A stretch of DNA of 64,000 nucleotides. It comes from Pseudomonas sp. GM50 (GTDB lineage: Bacteria > Pseudomonadota > Gammaproteobacteria > Pseudomonadales > Pseudomonadaceae). This document shows, piece after piece, positions 61,883-64,000 of the stretch; position 1 is the stretch's first letter; each line of letters opens with the position of its first letter. The notes beneath the pieces are model-generated. The model was not told the origin of the DNA and did no database searches. It saw nothing but the letters and a program-made list of their open reading frames with translations. Made by a program: the position numbers and the translations under genes. The stretch spans positions 1 to 64,000 of the forward strand of contig NZ_AKJK01000044.1 of assembly GCF_000282375.1 (NCBI RefSeq), in the 5' to 3' direction.

Positions 61883-62515
61883 CTACAGCGCAGGACGTTG
61901 CAGTTTGACCCACTCCTGCACCGCAGGCCGCTGCCATTGACGCTGCGCGTATTCCACCAGCGCGGATGGCATGGCGTCGCCGTTGAGTATCAGCCGGTTG
62001 AGCATCAAGGCCAGATCCACATCGGCGATCGACCATTGCCCGAACAAGTACTCGCGGCCGTCAGCCAGCAGCGCTTGTGCGGCACCGATCAGCTTGCGCT
62101 TTGCCGACTCGGCAGCGGGCGACAAGGGCGCCGATTTGAGGCCATAAAACACCACCAGTGTGGATCGCTCCTGCCGGATGGGCAGCAGATCACTGCGCAG
62201 CCACGCCTGGACTTGTCGTGCCTTCGCGCGTTGCGTCAGCTCTTGCGGGTAAACCGGCGTCTGAGGGAGAACGTCTTCCAGGTATTCAGTGATCGCCGAC
62301 GATTCAGACAAGGCAAAATCGCCATGCACGAGCGTCGGTACACGCTGGGTCAGCGAGAGGCTGGCATAGTCTTCCGACTGGTTTTCGAACGCGTCGAGGT
62401 CCAGCGGGCTCAGTTCGAATTCGATGCCCTTTTCGCGAAGTGCCACGAAAACCGACATGGCATAGGGGCTGGTGAATTGAGCATCAACGTACAGGCGCAG
62501 GCGGGAATCATTCAC
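61883..62515 (-). CDS. yfcF: Glutathione S-transferase, YfcF type
   Basis: 210 residues. It closely follows E. coli YfcF: LYVDAQFTSPYAMSVFVALREKG, LDAFENQS, QRVPTLVHGDFALSESSAI for the glutathione site, and QVQAWLRSDLLPIRQERSTLVVFYG in the C-terminal domain. Its role in E. coli is hydrogen-peroxide tolerance. Convergent with the hydrolase gene; the GlxA-type regulator gene lies upstream on the same strand. Confidence 0.87.
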   Translation of the reverse strand: MNDSRLRLYVDAQFTSPYAMSVFVALREKGIEFELSPLDLDAFENQSEDYASLSLTQRVPTLVHGDFALSESSAITEYLEDVLPQTPVYPQELTQRAKARQVQAWLRSDLLPIRQERSTLVVFYGLKSAPLSPAAESAKRKLIGAAQALLADGREYLFGQWSIADVDLALMLNRLILNGDAMPSALVEYAQRQWQRPAVQEWVKLQRPAL

Positions 62516-62626
62516 GGGGGCATCTCCATAGGGTGAGCAAACACGCTACGAGATCCGATGCCATAAAGAAAATTCATGATTTTTATGGGCGCATTCCTGA
62601 GCGGAATACCTGCGATTGACAGCAAC

Positions 62627-63592
62627 TCAGCCCGCACCCGGTTGAAACTTCTTCCGGTAAGCCGCTGGAAGCAGGCCCACTCGCTGCCGAAAAAGCCTGC
62701 GAAAGGAATTGCCATCCTCGTAACCGACTTTGTAAGTGATGCTGTCCAGCGTCATTCGTGTTGACTCAAGAAGCTGCTTTGCCCTCTCCACGCGTAGCGC
62801 TTGCAGGTAGGTCAGCGGCGTATACCCAGTGGCTTCCTTGAAACGCCTTTTGAAGTTCCTGACGCCGAACCCGAATCGCTGGGCCACGTCATTGATCAAC
62901 AGTGGCTGATGGAAGTTATCCTCCAGCCAATCTTGAACTCGCAAGATATCGCCATCCCCATGGTTCTTCGGCAGTGACCACATGACATAGACCGATTGCT
63001 CGCTGCGCACGTTGTCGACCAACAAATATTTGCCACACTTCTGCGCCAGCTCCAATGAAGCGAACCGACGGATGAGGTGCAGCAAAAGATCCATGGCAGC
63101 ACTCGCGCCCCCGCAGGTGATGACGCGATTATCCTCGCAAAGGATTTGCTCCTCCTCCAGACAGACCGTGGAATATCGACGGCGAAAAAGATCGGCAAAG
63201 GCCCAGTGCGTGGTGGCACGAATACCGTCCAGCATTCTCGCTTCGGCCAGCATGAACGTCGCCGTACACATTGAAGCCACAACGGCACCTTGCGCATGCT
63301 GTTGGCGCAACCACGGCCCATAACCTGCAAATGCAGGCAAGGCATCCTTCAGGGTGAAGAGGAACCCCGGGATCACCACCAGATCGGTTCGACAGACTTC
63401 GTCGATGGATCGGTCCACGCGTAGCGTCTGCCCGCCCCACGCGGCGACGTCACCGCCATCCAAAGAGGCGACTACCACATCAAACGGCGCGCTGGTGGTG
63501 TCGGCGAACAGGTTGGCGGCACTGAGCACCTCCAGCGCCAAGGTGGCGCTGGCGGCGGAACATTGATCAGCCAGTAGCAAAGTAACGTGCAT
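62627..63592 (-). CDS. GlxA-family AraC transcriptional regulator
   Basis: 321 residues: an N-terminal DJ-1/PfpI-like domain (VTLLLADQCSAASATLALEVLS, VVIPGF, VVASMCTATFMLAEARML, with the catalytic-type Cys replaced context) and two C-terminal AraC helix-turn-helices (LINDVAQRFGFGVRNFKRRFKEATGYTPL; SITYKVGYEDGNSFRRLFRQRVG). Such regulators sense amino-acid or amine metabolites. Target genes may be yfcF or distant genes. Confidence 0.85.
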   Translation of the reverse strand: MHVTLLLADQCSAASATLALEVLSAANLFADTTSAPFDVVVASLDGGDVAAWGGQTLRVDRSIDEVCRTDLVVIPGFLFTLKDALPAFAGYGPWLRQQHAQGAVVASMCTATFMLAEARMLDGIRATTHWAFADLFRRRYSTVCLEEEQILCEDNRVITCGGASAAMDLLLHLIRRFASLELAQKCGKYLLVDNVRSEQSVYVMWSLPKNHGDGDILRVQDWLEDNFHQPLLINDVAQRFGFGVRNFKRRFKEATGYTPLTYLQALRVERAKQLLESTRMTLDSITYKVGYEDGNSFRRLFRQRVGLLPAAYRKKFQPGAG

Positions 63593-63703
63593 GAATGAAT
63601 GATCCAGATTGCGCTTTTCGCATGAAAAAAGTCATTTGTGCACCTACCTTATCCGATTTCTCCGTCCTAAAGTGCACCGCTCCACTCAGCCCTCGGCGCA
63701 TTT

Positions 63704-64000
63704 ATGAATCTCTGGTTTCGACTGTTCCTCATGCTGTTTCGTCGCCCATGGCGCAAGCCGGTTGATGGGCTGGCCACTACCGTCATCCGCATGCGCGTCT
63801 GGCCGCTTGACCTCGACCTCAACCGACACGTCACCAATGGCCGCTATTTCACCTTGGCCGATATAGGTCGCATGGACTTCGTCCTGCGCAGCGGCGCCTT
63901 CCGCGTAGCTCTGCGCCACAAGGCGGTGCCGATCGTCGGGGATACCTGGGGCAAGTTTCGTCGAGAACTGAAGCTGTTCGAATCGTTTGAGATTCACACA
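63704..64000 (+). CDS. Acyl-CoA thioesterase-like protein (partial)
   Basis: 99 codons run to the end of the window. The hydrophobic start LWFRLFLMLF precedes a 4HBT hot-dog fold: WPLDLDLNRHVTNGRYFTLADIGRMDF contains the family DxNxHxxNxRY block. Predicted to hydrolyse acyl-CoA thioesters. The C-terminal part is outside the window. It is divergent from the GlxA regulator gene. Confidence 0.8.
   Translation, partial: MNLWFRLFLMLFRRPWRKPVDGLATTVIRMRVWPLDLDLNRHVTNGRYFTLADIGRMDFVLRSGAFRVALRHKAVPIVGDTWGKFRRELKLFESFEIHT

Noticed and set aside
1..64000. CRISPR arrays, tRNA or rRNA genes, prophage structural genes
   Set aside because: No regularly spaced direct repeats of CRISPR type and no RNA gene signatures were noticed. 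The only regular DNA repeat is the coding repeat at 57331-57564.

Overview
The window is a chromosomal segment of a fluorescent-group Pseudomonas (high GC, AGGAGG-type ribosome binding sites, REP/REPIN intergenic repeats, a six-gene mag operon like that of P. aeruginosa, many LysR/AraC/TetR regulators each beside one or a few enzymes). No rRNA, tRNA or CRISPR array was seen. Assignments rest on reading translated sequence and recalled family motifs; no database search was run.

Layout. 1-2.0 kb: aldo/keto reductase and a membrane-anchored alpha/beta hydrolase among REP-type repeats. 2.3-6.7 kb: a tight five-gene operon (UDP-sugar epimerase, polyprenyl-phosphate glycosyltransferase, small LpxB-N-terminal-like membrane protein, ArnT-like GT-C transferase, SdiA-regulated-type beta-propeller) that looks like a sugar-decoration pathway for lipid A or LPS core, most simply galacturonic acid by analogy with rhizobial Rgt proteins. 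6.8-9.6 kb: a divergent LysR/amidase pair bracketed by two near-identical REPINs. 9.9-14.1 kb: a four-gene minus-strand block (WG-repeat lipoprotein, L,D-transpeptidase, two minimal SPFH proteins) flanked by direct copies of the last 30 bp of magF. 14.1-24.3 kb: the mag operon (magA-F, equivalent to E. coli yfaPQSTA plus one gene): an alpha-2-macroglobulin-like protein with two DUF2135 proteins, a DUF2138 anchor, an NlpC/P60-like protein and a protein that reads as a degenerate penicillin-binding-like domain fused to a SpoIID-like domain.

25.4-31.9 kb is accessory: AT-richer genes (class 3 lipase, membrane protein, fragments), a MITE-like element, a MATE pump and dispersed palindromes. 32-36.7 kb: a TetR gene divergent from an electrophile-reduction cluster (old yellow enzyme, SDR, hydrolase, MDR reductase). 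37-47.3 kb: AraC regulator beside an AurF-type diiron N-oxygenase candidate, an IS66 remnant, then a LysR-linked run of NTF2-like protein, DFR-like reductase, histidine phosphatase, orphan PchB-like isochorismate lyase/chorismate mutase and GNAT; then LysE exporter/AraC and a VOC protein. 47.4-50 kb: MarR/P-loop kinase pair, a second MITE copy and low-GC hypotheticals.

50-64 kb: DUF4157 protease-like protein, TrmK, two lipoproteins (one behind a near-consensus FliA/sigma-28 promoter), LysR/TSUP permease, a secreted protein made of six 13-residue repeats, short Ppx/GppA phosphatase, cytochrome c, YfcF-type GST, GlxA-type regulator and the start of a thioesterase running off the window. The most interesting items are the cell-wall-enzyme character of the mag operon, the flanked WG/SPFH block, a REPIN-bearing MITE inserted into the loop of an intrinsic terminator with an 11-bp target duplication, and the seven-ligand AurF-like protein.
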